Shown one piece after another: positions 1-7,585 of a stretch of 64,000 nucleotides of DNA. The stretch covers positions 1,013,792 through 1,077,791 of the forward strand of contig NZ_GL622241.1 in the NCBI RefSeq assembly GCF_000185365.1, given 5' to 3'. The notes under the pieces were generated by a model, which was given only the letters and a program-made list of their open reading frames with translations, ran no database searches and was not told the origin of the DNA. How positions within the stretch are numbered: position 1 is the first letter of the stretch; each line of letters opens with the position of its first letter. Origin of the DNA: Enterococcus italicus DSM 15952. GTDB taxonomy: Bacteria > Bacillota > Bacilli > Lactobacillales > Enterococcaceae. A program made the position numbers and the translations under genes.

Positions 1-9
1 TTATAAAAA

Positions 10-54
10 AATATTTGATGTCACTACTCTATTTGAGTAACAACACCAAATATT
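10..54. repeat. Imperfect inverted repeat upstream of pstS
   Basis: Arms AATATTTGATGT (10-21) and ACACCAAATATT (43-54) pair with one mismatch, and a second small hairpin (TACTC/GAGTA, 25-39) sits inside. No T tract follows directly, so it is not a convincing terminator. It could be the tail of an upstream gene's terminator or an operator; the window edge prevents a decision. Confidence 0.35.
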
Positions 55-130
55 ATAGAGCCCTTTCTTTTTGTCAGTGAAAAAAGGACAATTGAAACGT
101 TCGCAAGCCAAGTTATTGAGAAGAGATACA

Positions 131-159
131 TTTAAAAATCATTCAAAAGATGCTAAAAT
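131..159 (+). promoter_or_regulatory. Candidate pstS promoter
   Basis: TTTAAA (131-136), 17-bp spacer, TAAAAT (154-159), about 45 bp before the pstS start. The weak -35 would suit an activator-dependent (PhoP-type) promoter, but that is inference. Confidence 0.4.
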
Positions 160-203
160 GAATAGATAAGTAAATTTATGAATACATACAAGGAGTTAAT
201 AAA

Positions 204-1058
204 ATGACTAAAAAAATACTTTTGGCAACAATTTTTTCACTATCGATTCTTATTTCAGGGTGCGCCAAATGGGTAGATCAAGGAGAGTCTATCACTGCTG
301 TCGGTTCATCTGCTTTGCAGCCACTAGTGGAATCCGTTGCCGAAGAGTTTCAATCCAACAATCCTGGGAAATTTATCAATGTTCAAGGTGGTGGGAGTGG
401 TACTGGATTGAGCCAAGTGCAGGCAGGTGCGGTAGAAATCGGTAACTCAGATTTATTTGCTGAAGAAAAATCAGGCATTGATGCGACGAAATTGGAAGAC
501 CACCGTGTAGCAGTGGTAGGTATTACACCGATTGTCAATCCAAAAGTAGGGATAAAAAATATATCCTTAGCTAACTTAAAAAAAGTTTTTACTGGTGAAA
601 TCACAAACTGGAAGGAACTGGGTGGAACAGATACCCCAATTGTCTTATTAAACCGAGCATCTGGCAGTGGAACGAGAGCGACTTTCGAAAAATGGGTGAT
701 GGATGGTCAAGAAGCCAAACAAGCTCAAGAACAAGATTCAAGTGGAATGGTACGTCAGATAGTGAAAGATACCGCGGGAGCGATTAGTTATGTTGCATTT
801 TCGTACGTTACAAGTGATGTCCAAACACTGTCAATTGATGGAGTGAAACCAACTGATGAAAATGTAATGGACAATAAGTGGATCATTTGGTCATATGAAC
901 ATATGTATACCAAGAAAAGTCCTGATTCACTTACGCAGTCATTTATTGAATACATTTTATCAGATGAGATCCAAGAAAATTTGGTGACTAAGTTAGGGTA
1001 CATTCCAGTATCGAAAATGACTGTCCAACGAGATTGGGAAGGAAATCTAATTAATTAA
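204..1058 (+). CDS. pstS: Phosphate ABC transporter substrate-binding lipoprotein PstS
   Basis: Extracellular phosphate-binding protein that delivers inorganic phosphate to the PstCA permease. The 284-aa product starts with a lipoprotein signal ending in the lipobox LISGC (Cys20), so it is membrane-anchored. The phosphate-loop motifs GSSALQP and SGSGTRATF are typical of PstS (PBP_like_2). The ATG follows AAGGAG at proper distance. It is the first gene of a complete pst operon (C, A, B1, B2, phoU follow), so phosphate specificity is safe. A 115-bp gap to pstC holds PhoP-box-like repeats, suggesting separate control of the downstream genes. Confidence 0.95.
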   Translation: MTKKILLATIFSLSILISGCAKWVDQGESITAVGSSALQPLVESVAEEFQSNNPGKFINVQGGGSGTGLSQVQAGAVEIGNSDLFAEEKSGIDATKLEDHRVAVVGITPIVNPKVGIKNISLANLKKVFTGEITNWKELGGTDTPIVLLNRASGSGTRATFEKWVMDGQEAKQAQEQDSSGMVRQIVKDTAGAISYVAFSYVTSDVQTLSIDGVKPTDENVMDNKWIIWSYEHMYTKKSPDSLTQSFIEYILSDEIQENLVTKLGYIPVSKMTVQRDWEGNLIN

Positions 1059-1064
1059 GCGTTA

Positions 1065-1101
1065 TTTACAAAAAATTTACAATCTTAATCATTCCCTTAC
1101 A
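1065..1101 (+). promoter_or_regulatory. PhoP-box-like direct repeats between pstS and pstC
   Basis: TTTACA occurs at 1065-1070 and 1076-1081, exactly 11 bp apart, and a CTTACA lies at 1096-1101. PhoP boxes of Gram-positive Pho regulons are direct repeats of TT(A/T)ACA-like hexamers spaced about one helical turn. A possible -10 (TTTAAT, 1107-1112) follows. This is a pattern match only. Confidence 0.4.
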
Positions 1102-1173
1102 AGACGTTTAATAGAAATTGATGTTGAACTATTACACTTAGTCTGAGAAAAAAGTTTTGAGGAGGACCCTCTT

Positions 1174-2094
1174 GTGGAAGATGTAAAAAAAGTGTTAATG
1201 AAAAAATCAAAACGTTCTAAGATGGAGCAGTTTGGTAAAGCAATCAGTTTTCTTTGTATCGCATTGATTGTTGTGGTTGTATTGTCAATTTTTTATTTTG
1301 TAGCAAGTAAAGGATTGGCCACTTTCTTTGTAAATAAGGTCAACGTATTTGATTTTCTATTCGGATCAAAATGGAACCCTAGTGTCGTCGGATCAGATGG
1401 TAAAGCATTAGTCGGTGCATTACCGATGATTTTGGGCTCTTTTATCGTTACATTACTATCAGCTATTCTAGCGACACCATTCGCTATTGGTGCCGCTGTC
1501 TTTATGGTTGAAATTTCCCCTAAGCAGGGTCAAAAGATTTTGCAACCGGTTATTGAATTGTTAGTCGGTATCCCTTCTGTTGTTTATGGGTTTATTGGAC
1601 TATCTGTCATTGTTCCTGCTATCCGATCGGTATTTGGTGGTACGGGATTTGGTATTTTAGCAGGTACTTTTGTCTTATTCGTGATGATTTTACCGACAGT
1701 AACGACGATGACTGTTGATGCATTAAATTCAGTCCCTAGATATTACCGAGAAGCCTCGTTAGCATTGGGTGCAACTCGGTGGCAAACAACGTACAAAGTC
1801 GTCCTTAGAGCGGCTGTACCAGGTATTTTAACAGCGGTCGTATTTGGAATGGCACGCGCATTTGGTGAAGCCCTGGCTATTCAAATGGTTATCGGAAATG
1901 CTGCTCTTATTCCAACTAGCCTAACAACGCCAGCATCCACCTTGACTTCTATTTTGACGATGGGAATCGGAAATACGATTATGGGGACGTTAGAAAATAA
2001 TGTCTTGTGGTCATTAGCACTGATTTTACTCTTGATGTCATTATTATTTAACATTATTATTCGCCTAATCGGTCGGAAGGGGGCAATGAAATAA
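1174..2094 (+). CDS. pstC: Phosphate ABC transporter permease PstC
   Basis: Membrane subunit of the phosphate importer, 306 aa with about six transmembrane helices. The ABC-permease coupling loop is visible as REASLALGATRWQT followed by a Pro-Gly turn. The start is GTG at 1174, chosen because GAGGAGGA lies 7 bp upstream; an internal in-frame ATG at 1198 has no such site. The stop overlaps the pstA start by one base (TAATG), so the two permeases are translationally coupled and probably made in equal amounts. Confidence 0.93.
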   Translation: MEDVKKVLMKKSKRSKMEQFGKAISFLCIALIVVVVLSIFYFVASKGLATFFVNKVNVFDFLFGSKWNPSVVGSDGKALVGALPMILGSFIVTLLSAILATPFAIGAAVFMVEISPKQGQKILQPVIELLVGIPSVVYGFIGLSVIVPAIRSVFGGTGFGILAGTFVLFVMILPTVTTMTVDALNSVPRYYREASLALGATRWQTTYKVVLRAAVPGILTAVVFGMARAFGEALAIQMVIGNAALIPTSLTTPASTLTSILTMGIGNTIMGTLENNVLWSLALILLLMSLLFNIIIRLIGRKGAMK

Positions 2095-2981
2095 TGAATG
2101 CAAAACGTGCAGATAAAATCGCTACAGGAATTCTTTATAGCATAGCAGGTGTCATCGTCATTATTTTAGCTGCCTTATTGCTATACATTTTGGTTCGTGG
2201 CTTGCCTCATATTTCATGGGAATTTTTAACCCAACCATCTAAGGCTTACCAAGTCGGTGGTGGGATTGGTATTCAGCTTTTTAATTCATTTTATTTATTA
2301 ATTGTAACGATGATTATTAGTTTTCCAATTTCATTGGGAGCTGGTATTTATTTATCAGAATATGCGAAGCAAAATTGGCTGACAGATGTGATTCGTACAT
2401 CGATTGAAATTCTTAGTTCGTTGCCTTCTGTTGTGGTTGGTTTGTTCGGTTTCTTGGTCTTTGTTTTACAATTTCAATATGGCTTCTCGATTATTTCAGG
2501 TGCATTAGCGCTGACATTTTTCAACTTGCCTCTTTTGACAAGAAATGTTGAAGAATCATTACGAGCTATCCCAGCAACTCAGCGTGAAGCAGGCTTAGCT
2601 TTAGGTCTGTCACGATGGGAAACAGTATTACGCGTGATTGTTCCTGAGGCTACCCCGGGTATTTTGACGGGCGTAATTTTAAGTTCTGGTCGAATTTTTG
2701 GTGAGGCCGCTGCGCTTATTTACACAGCAGGTCAAAGTGCACCTGCATTGGATTTTAGCAACTGGAATCCATTGAGTGCTGCAAGTCCACTGAATATCTT
2801 CCGTCAAGCGGAAACGTTAGCTGTATATATTTGGAAGGTGAATTCAGAGGGGACAAAACCTGATGGCGATGCGATTTCGGCAGGTGCTTCAGCAGTGTTG
2901 ATTTTAGCAGTACTAGCGTTTAACTTTGGCGCACGTGCAATAGGCAAACGCCTGTACAAAAAAATGACTTCGGCAGCATAA
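2094..2981 (+). CDS. pstA: Phosphate ABC transporter permease PstA
   Basis: Second membrane subunit of the phosphate importer, 295 aa, about six transmembrane segments. The coupling loop [16 protein letters not shown] is the PstA counterpart of that in PstC. It starts on the last base of pstC and is followed 10 bp later by the first ATPase gene. No anomalies. Confidence 0.93.
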   Translation: MNAKRADKIATGILYSIAGVIVIILAALLLYILVRGLPHISWEFLTQPSKAYQVGGGIGIQLFNSFYLLIVTMIISFPISLGAGIYLSEYAKQNWLTDVIRTSIEILSSLPSVVVGLFGFLVFVLQFQYGFSIISGALALTFFNLPLLTRNVEESLRAIPATQREAGLALGLSRWETVLRVIVPEATPGILTGVILSSGRIFGEAAALIYTAGQSAPALDFSNWNPLSAASPLNIFRQAETLAVYIWKVNSEGTKPDGDAISAGASAVLILAVLAFNFGARAIGKRLYKKMTSAA

Positions 2982-2991
2982 GGAGAAGAGT

Positions 2992-3798
2992 ATGAAAGAG
3001 TATAATTTAGCAGATCGTCATATCATCGAGTTGAAAAAGCCCGAAGAAATTATTATAGAAACCAAAGATCTTCATGTTTTTTATGGCAAAAATGAAGCGA
3101 TAAAAGGGGTAGACCTCCCCTTTGAAAAAAATAAAATTACAGCCTTAATTGGTCCGTCTGGATGTGGAAAATCGACTTACTTACGTAGTTTGAATCGTAT
3201 GAATGATGAAATTCCTAACACGACAGTAACAGGAGAAATTATTTATAAGAATGTTGACGTAAATTCAAAAGAAGTGGACGTTTATGAAATGCGTAAACGA
3301 ATCGGAATGGTGTTTCAACGTCCAAATCCATTTAGCAAATCTATTTATGAAAATATTACCTTTGCACTTAAAAGACATGGTGAAAAAGATAAGAAAAAAT
3401 TGGATGAGATTGTTGAAACGAGTCTGAAGCAGGCTGCACTATGGGATCAAGTAAAAGATAGTTTACATCAAAGTGCTCATGCTCTGTCAGGTGGGCAACA
3501 ACAAAGATTGTGTATCGCCCGTGCAATTGCTATGAAACCAGATATTTTATTATTAGATGAACCAGCGAGCGCGCTCGATCCAATTTCGACAAGTACTGTT
3601 GAAGAAACGTTAATTAATCTAAAAAAAGATTACTCCATCATAATCGTCACCCATAATATGCAACAGGCGGCACGGATTAGTGATTACACAGCCTTCTTCT
3701 ACTTAGGCTATGCGATTGAATATGATGATACCCGCAAGATATTTACGAGACCAAAAATAAAAGCGACGGAAGACTATGTTTCTGGACATTTTGGGTAG
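2992..3798 (+). CDS. pstB1: Phosphate ABC transporter ATP-binding protein PstB (first copy)
   Basis: Cytoplasmic ATPase that powers phosphate import, 268 aa. Walker [10 protein letters not shown], signature LSGGQQQR and Walker [14 protein letters not shown] are all intact. Compared with the second copy it carries an extra N-terminal stretch of roughly 20 residues and an Ala where the usual PstB has Thr after LDEP. Its ATG follows AAGGAGAAG. Two tandem pstB genes are common in streptococci and enterococci; whether the two ATPases pair with each other or are alternates cannot be told from sequence. Confidence 0.92.
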   Translation: MKEYNLADRHIIELKKPEEIIIETKDLHVFYGKNEAIKGVDLPFEKNKITALIGPSGCGKSTYLRSLNRMNDEIPNTTVTGEIIYKNVDVNSKEVDVYEMRKRIGMVFQRPNPFSKSIYENITFALKRHGEKDKKKLDEIVETSLKQAALWDQVKDSLHQSAHALSGGQQQRLCIARAIAMKPDILLLDEPASALDPISTSTVEETLINLKKDYSIIIVTHNMQQAARISDYTAFFYLGYAIEYDDTRKIFTRPKIKATEDYVSGHFG

Positions 3799-3816
3799 AT
3801 GGAGGTTAGCAAAATA

Positions 3817-4575
3817 ATGACAAAACCAATGATTAGTTCAAAAGATTTGCATTTGTACTACGGGAAAAAAGAGGCATTAAAAGGGATTGACCTGGCAATT
3901 TACCAAAATGAAATTACGGCGATGATCGGTCCGTCAGGTTGTGGGAAATCGACTTATTTACGATGTTTAAATCGGATGAATGATTTGATTCCTAATGTTA
4001 CGATAACTGGTAGTATTGTTTATGGTGACAAGGATATTTATAGTCCGAAGATGGATACTGTTGAACTACGTAAAGAAATTGGTATGGTTTTTCAACAACC
4101 CAATCCATTTCCTTTTTCAGTCTATGAAAATGTTGTTTATGGCTTACGTTTAAAAGGTGTAAAGGACAAGCAGTTACTTGATCAAGTTGTAGAAGAAAGC
4201 CTCAAAGCAGCTTCTGTCTGGGAAGAAACAAAAGACAATTTGCACAAAAGCGCACTGTCATTTTCTGGTGGTCAGCAGCAACGGATATGTATTGCTAGAG
4301 TTTTAGCCGTTAATCCGAAAATTATTTTACTTGATGAACCGACTAGTGCCCTGGATCCAGTTTCATCAGGCAAAATAGAAAATACATTGTTGGAATTAAA
4401 GAGCAAGTACACAATGGTCATCGTGACGCATAATATGTCACAAGCTTCTCGTATTTCAGATAAGACTGCTTTTTTTCTGAACGGCAGTCTGATAGAATAC
4501 GATGCAACCAAGAAAATATTCTTGGATCCTAGCAAGCAAGAAACGAATGATTATATTTCAGGCAGATTTGGGTAA
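3817..4575 (+). CDS. pstB2: Phosphate ABC transporter ATP-binding protein PstB (second copy)
   Basis: Second PstB ATPase, 252 aa from the start preferred here. The ATG at 3817 is chosen because GGAGG (3801-3805) precedes it by 11 bp; an upstream in-frame ATG at 3799 abuts the pstB1 stop and overlaps that ribosome site. Walker [10 protein letters not shown], signature FSGGQQQR (Phe instead of Leu at the first position) and Walker [13 protein letters not shown] are present. It matches canonical PstB more closely in Walker B than pstB1. It lies between pstB1 and phoU in one transcription unit. Confidence 0.92.
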   Translation: MTKPMISSKDLHLYYGKKEALKGIDLAIYQNEITAMIGPSGCGKSTYLRCLNRMNDLIPNVTITGSIVYGDKDIYSPKMDTVELRKEIGMVFQQPNPFPFSVYENVVYGLRLKGVKDKQLLDQVVEESLKAASVWEETKDNLHKSALSFSGGQQQRICIARVLAVNPKIILLDEPTSALDPVSSGKIENTLLELKSKYTMVIVTHNMSQASRISDKTAFFLNGSLIEYDATKKIFLDPSKQETNDYISGRFG

Positions 4576-4590
4576 TTAGGAGGAGAAAAA

Positions 4591-5271
4591 ATGTTACGTT
4601 CACAATTCGAAGAAGATTTACTTAATTTGCATAATCAATTTTACGAGATGGGTATGATGGTTAGTAGTGCGATTCATAAATCGGTAAAAGCATATGTCAA
4701 ACATGACAAACAATTAGCAAAAGAAGTGATTGCATATGACGACCACATCAATGAATTAGAAATTTCACTTGAAAAAAGAAGTTTTGAAATGATTGCATTG
4801 CAACAACCGGTAACGACAGACTTAAGAAATATTATCACTGTAATGAAAGCTAGCTCTGATTTAGAACGTATGGGAGATCATGCGGTTTCGATTGCAAAAT
4901 CAACGATTCGTGTCAAAGGGCAACAGCGCATTGCAGAAGTAGAAAAAGAAATTTCTGATATGTCTGATTACGTAAAAAAAATGGTAGATAATGTATTGGT
5001 TGCATATGTGAAGACAGATCAAAAAGATGCACGGATGATTGCACAGATGGATGAAAAGGTGAATAAATATTATAATGATATTTATTATATGACAATTGAT
5101 TCTATGAAAGAAAATCCTGAGACAGTGATTAGCGGTACGGAGTATTTATATGTAGCGCAATATCTTGAACGTATTGGTGATTACGTAACCAATATTTGTG
5201 AATGGATAGTGTATTTAGCAACAGGTAAAATTACTGAGCTTGGATCAAGTCAAGAACCAAAAAGAGAATAA
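4591..5271 (+). CDS. phoU: Phosphate transport regulator PhoU
   Basis: Cytoplasmic metal-binding helical protein that links the Pst transporter to Pho signalling and limits phosphate uptake. The 226-aa length and the two repeated three-helix PhoU domains are as expected, with the metal-cluster type motif DLERMGDHA in the first repeat and YLERIGDYVTNI in the second. AGGAGG precedes the ATG. It ends the pst operon and is followed by a large palindromic terminator repeat. Confidence 0.93.
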   Translation: MLRSQFEEDLLNLHNQFYEMGMMVSSAIHKSVKAYVKHDKQLAKEVIAYDDHINELEISLEKRSFEMIALQQPVTTDLRNIITVMKASSDLERMGDHAVSIAKSTIRVKGQQRIAEVEKEISDMSDYVKKMVDNVLVAYVKTDQKDARMIAQMDEKVNKYYNDIYYMTIDSMKENPETVISGTEYLYVAQYLERIGDYVTNICEWIVYLATGKITELGSSQEPKRE

Positions 5272-5332
5272 CCCTAGTAGTTGGACTTTAGCTACGTTTC
5301 TGCTACTAAACCAAAAAGGCTTGAAGTAGAGT

Positions 5333-5404
5333 TACAAGTAAAAAAGCCATAAAATCCAAAAGTTCGAGATAAAACTTTTGGATTTTATGGCTTTTTTACT
5401 TGTA
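5333..5404 (+). repeat. Dispersed palindromic terminator repeat, copy 1
   Basis: Perfect inverted repeat of 32-bp arms (5333-5364 and 5373-5404) around an 8-nt loop CGAGATAA. Inner arm AATCCAAAAGTT matches the other copies. It lies between the convergent phoU and the minus-strand gene at 5435, with A and T tracts on both outer sides, so it can stop transcription in both directions. Forward orientation by its loop. Confidence 0.9.
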
Positions 5405-5434
5405 GTTGAACAGTGTTGTGTCAGATATAAACTT

Positions 5435-6037
5435 TTATCTTTCAGCTAATGGCACTGCTGCATAGGCATCAATAACTGGGATGACTTCTAGTTTTAGCTT
5501 GTATTTTCTTTCCAATGCGGACTCAATCACCCGTGTGTTTTCTTCTACTTTAGATACGGAAGCAAGCAAGCGAGGTTCTTTCGCTGTTTCTTCATAGATT
5601 TCTAGTGAAGTATCGGATTCTTTAACAGTGAATTTAGGGAAGCTCTCGATTTCTTTAATGAATGCTGTCGTTTTTTCACCATCTGTTGTTGCAATTGTTG
5701 GTGTTGATCGTGTTTGTTCTGGAATCCAATAACTTGCCACTTCTTCTACTAAATTAGCACTAAAACGATCCAATAAGCCTTTTTCTTGGTTTTGGATTCG
5801 TTTTACCACCGTTGTAAAATTTTCATCCAGTGGTACTTTGATTTGCTGATCGCGTTCGGTTGGTTGCAGCAATTCAATGCGCATCTCATGACCTTCCGTA
5901 CCATTTAGGAAAACACGAAGATTCAATTGATAGTCTTCTTGTGCTTTCTCTTCCATTTTATGGAAAAGTTGTTGCCGAGCATCCGTAAAAGATGGGCGAA
6001 ATTGTTGTTTTAATTTAGCTAATTGTTTCTTTTTCAT
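5435..6037 (-). CDS. Hypothetical cytoplasmic protein, 200 aa
   Basis: I do not recognise this family. The product is hydrophilic with no signal peptide or membrane segment, charged and helix-prone at its N-terminus (KKKQLAKLKQQF) with a mixed alpha/beta character after residue 60. AAAGGGGA precedes the ATG at good distance, so it is a genuine gene. It is convergent with phoU and shares the terminator repeat with it. The next gene upstream on the same strand (6114-6398) may be co-transcribed. Confidence 0.7.
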   Translation of the reverse strand: MKKKQLAKLKQQFRPSFTDARQQLFHKMEEKAQEDYQLNLRVFLNGTEGHEMRIELLQPTERDQQIKVPLDENFTTVVKRIQNQEKGLLDRFSANLVEEVASYWIPEQTRSTPTIATTDGEKTTAFIKEIESFPKFTVKESDTSLEIYEETAKEPRLLASVSKVEENTRVIESALERKYKLKLEVIPVIDAYAAVPLAER

Positions 6038-6113
6038 GATGTTCCCCTTTCAATACCATTTGATTATATGAAAAAAAAACTATTTGAACAGATTTTTTTT
6101 AGATAATGAAAAT

Positions 6114-6398
6114 TTAATGAGAATCAAATTCTTTTTTTAAAGATGTGATGGTTTGATATCTGGGGATGATTAAAAGTTTGGTTTTTTGTGCATTCCAACA
6201 AATCAAATAATTATGCCAACTAGAACTTTCATAATTCGGGCCTAATTGCCGCTGAATTTCGGCGAGAATTTGGCCGGCCTGCCATTGGCGAATAGGAAAA
6301 TGTTGGATTATGTCCTCATTTATCAAAAAAATAAATGATGGTTGCAATGCTTGTTTGACTTGAGTGGGGATGTTTTCTAGTCGATTTTGAATATTCAT
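6114..6398 (-). CDS. Hypothetical protein, 94 aa
   Basis: Unrecognised small protein (MNIQNRLENIPTQVKQ...) without signal or membrane segments. The start is placed at the ATG at 6398 because AGAGGTGA lies 5 bp before it; a GTG nine bases upstream is part of that ribosome site. It precedes the 200-aa gene on the same strand by 76 bp, and the divergent nucleoid-protein gene starts 122 bp away. No function can be assigned. Confidence 0.6.
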   Translation of the reverse strand: MNIQNRLENIPTQVKQALQPSFIFLINEDIIQHFPIRQWQAGQILAEIQRQLGPNYESSSWHNYLICWNAQKTKLLIIPRYQTITSLKKEFDSH

Positions 6399-6520
6399 CG
6401 TAATCACCTCTAAAGAAATTGTATCAAGGAGATAGGAGAAAAGTCAAAGGATGTAACGAAATTGTAGATGGAACGTATGGTATAATGATGTTTATTTCAT
6501 AGAAGGAGAGAACATGTGTC

Positions 6521-7513
6521 ATGATTTACTTAAAGAGTGCCTACTTACACGTGATTGATCGTGAAGCAGGCCTACCTATCTTTTCTAGTGTAGCGTTAGA
6601 TTTATCCAAAGAATTTATTAGAGAATTTATTGAGAAAAAAATTACGAAGATTAGCAATGCTAAAGCACAGACGGGGTATTTATCACCTACTAGTATTGTT
6701 AATGAGCTGATCATGTCTAATCAGGACAATTTTGCCGCATTAAATCAGCAAGTAGTCGAGCGTTGGTATCAGTGTTATGTAGAAAGTGAAGGAGCGCCAA
6801 GCTGTGATGTTCTTATTGTGTCATTTGAACGAGAAGAGACGTCCCATCTAGCATTTCTAAAAATGGATTATCAAACGGGCTTCACGCATGCGATTGAATC
6901 CAATGAGCAAACTTTTTTTACGGATTTACTCATGCATCGTGCTCTTATTCCTTCTCTTTCACAAGCGGCTAGTGAAGGATTTTTACTTGAGTTGTCGACG
7001 AAACGATTTGAACTAATCGAGAAAAAATACGAGTTTTCTGGTAAAAAGATGGCATATTTAGCTGAGAAAGTCTTGCAGTCGCCAGTCGAATTATCCTTTA
7101 CTCAACAAGTAACCGTTCTTGAAAAAACAGCAAAAAAAGTTGGTGAAAAATTTTCTGAAGAGGGTGTTGCATTTCAGGCGACAGTTCAAGATGTGTTGGC
7201 GACCTCCTTTGTTGAAGAAGAAGAGACGTCTGTTGAAAAAATTGCGCAACACGTTTTCCAAGACAATCCAATTGCGCAAAAAGCATTTATAGAGGAAGTC
7301 GCTGAAAAAGGTGTCCATGACGATATACCGACCATCCACAATATTGAAAAAGTTTCTGCGAAAAAATTTGAGAAGCAAAAAATTAAATTGGCTAATGGAA
7401 TTGAAGTAATTATCCCAATGGAATTATATCGTGATCCGAACGTCGTCGAGTTTGTCCAACAACCGGACGGAACCCTCTCTGTGATTTTAAAAGATCAGAT
7501 TGTGCAAGATTAA
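6521..7513 (+). CDS. Nucleoid-associated protein, NdpA/YejK type (37-kDa family)
   Basis: The 330-aa product resembles the NdpA/YejK family of nucleoid-associated proteins in length and layout: an N-terminal alpha/beta part beginning YLHVIDREAGLPIFS, a charged middle helical section, and a C-terminal beta module with IKLANGIEVIIP and LYRDPNVVEF followed by QPDGTLSV. Members bind DNA in Gram-negatives; the role in cocci is not established. AAGGAGAG precedes the ATG at 6521; another ATG at 6513 is out of frame. It is monocistronic and convergent with mprF. Confidence 0.65.
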   Translation: MIYLKSAYLHVIDREAGLPIFSSVALDLSKEFIREFIEKKITKISNAKAQTGYLSPTSIVNELIMSNQDNFAALNQQVVERWYQCYVESEGAPSCDVLIVSFEREETSHLAFLKMDYQTGFTHAIESNEQTFFTDLLMHRALIPSLSQAASEGFLLELSTKRFELIEKKYEFSGKKMAYLAEKVLQSPVELSFTQQVTVLEKTAKKVGEKFSEEGVAFQATVQDVLATSFVEEEETSVEKIAQHVFQDNPIAQKAFIEEVAEKGVHDDIPTIHNIEKVSAKKFEKQKIKLANGIEVIIPMELYRDPNVVEFVQQPDGTLSVILKDQIVQD

Positions 7514-7534
7514 AAGAAGTAGCGTGTCAGCACT

Positions 7535-7573
7535 AAAAAGGCCATCCCATCCGGAAGATGAGGTGGCCTTTTT
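7535..7573. terminator. Bidirectional terminator between the nucleoid protein and mprF
   Basis: Stem of 17 bp (7535-7551 with 7557-7573) with a wobble and a mismatch, 5-nt loop, A tract on one side and T tract on the other. The arm AAAAAGGCCATCCCATCC loosely resembles the dispersed repeat family, so it may be a diverged member. Confidence 0.8.
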
Positions 7574-7585
7574 ACGACTAGTTAA

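Noticed and set aside
3799-3816. Upstream ATG start for the second pstB
   Set aside because: It directly abuts the previous stop and overlaps GGAGG, which serves the ATG at 3817.
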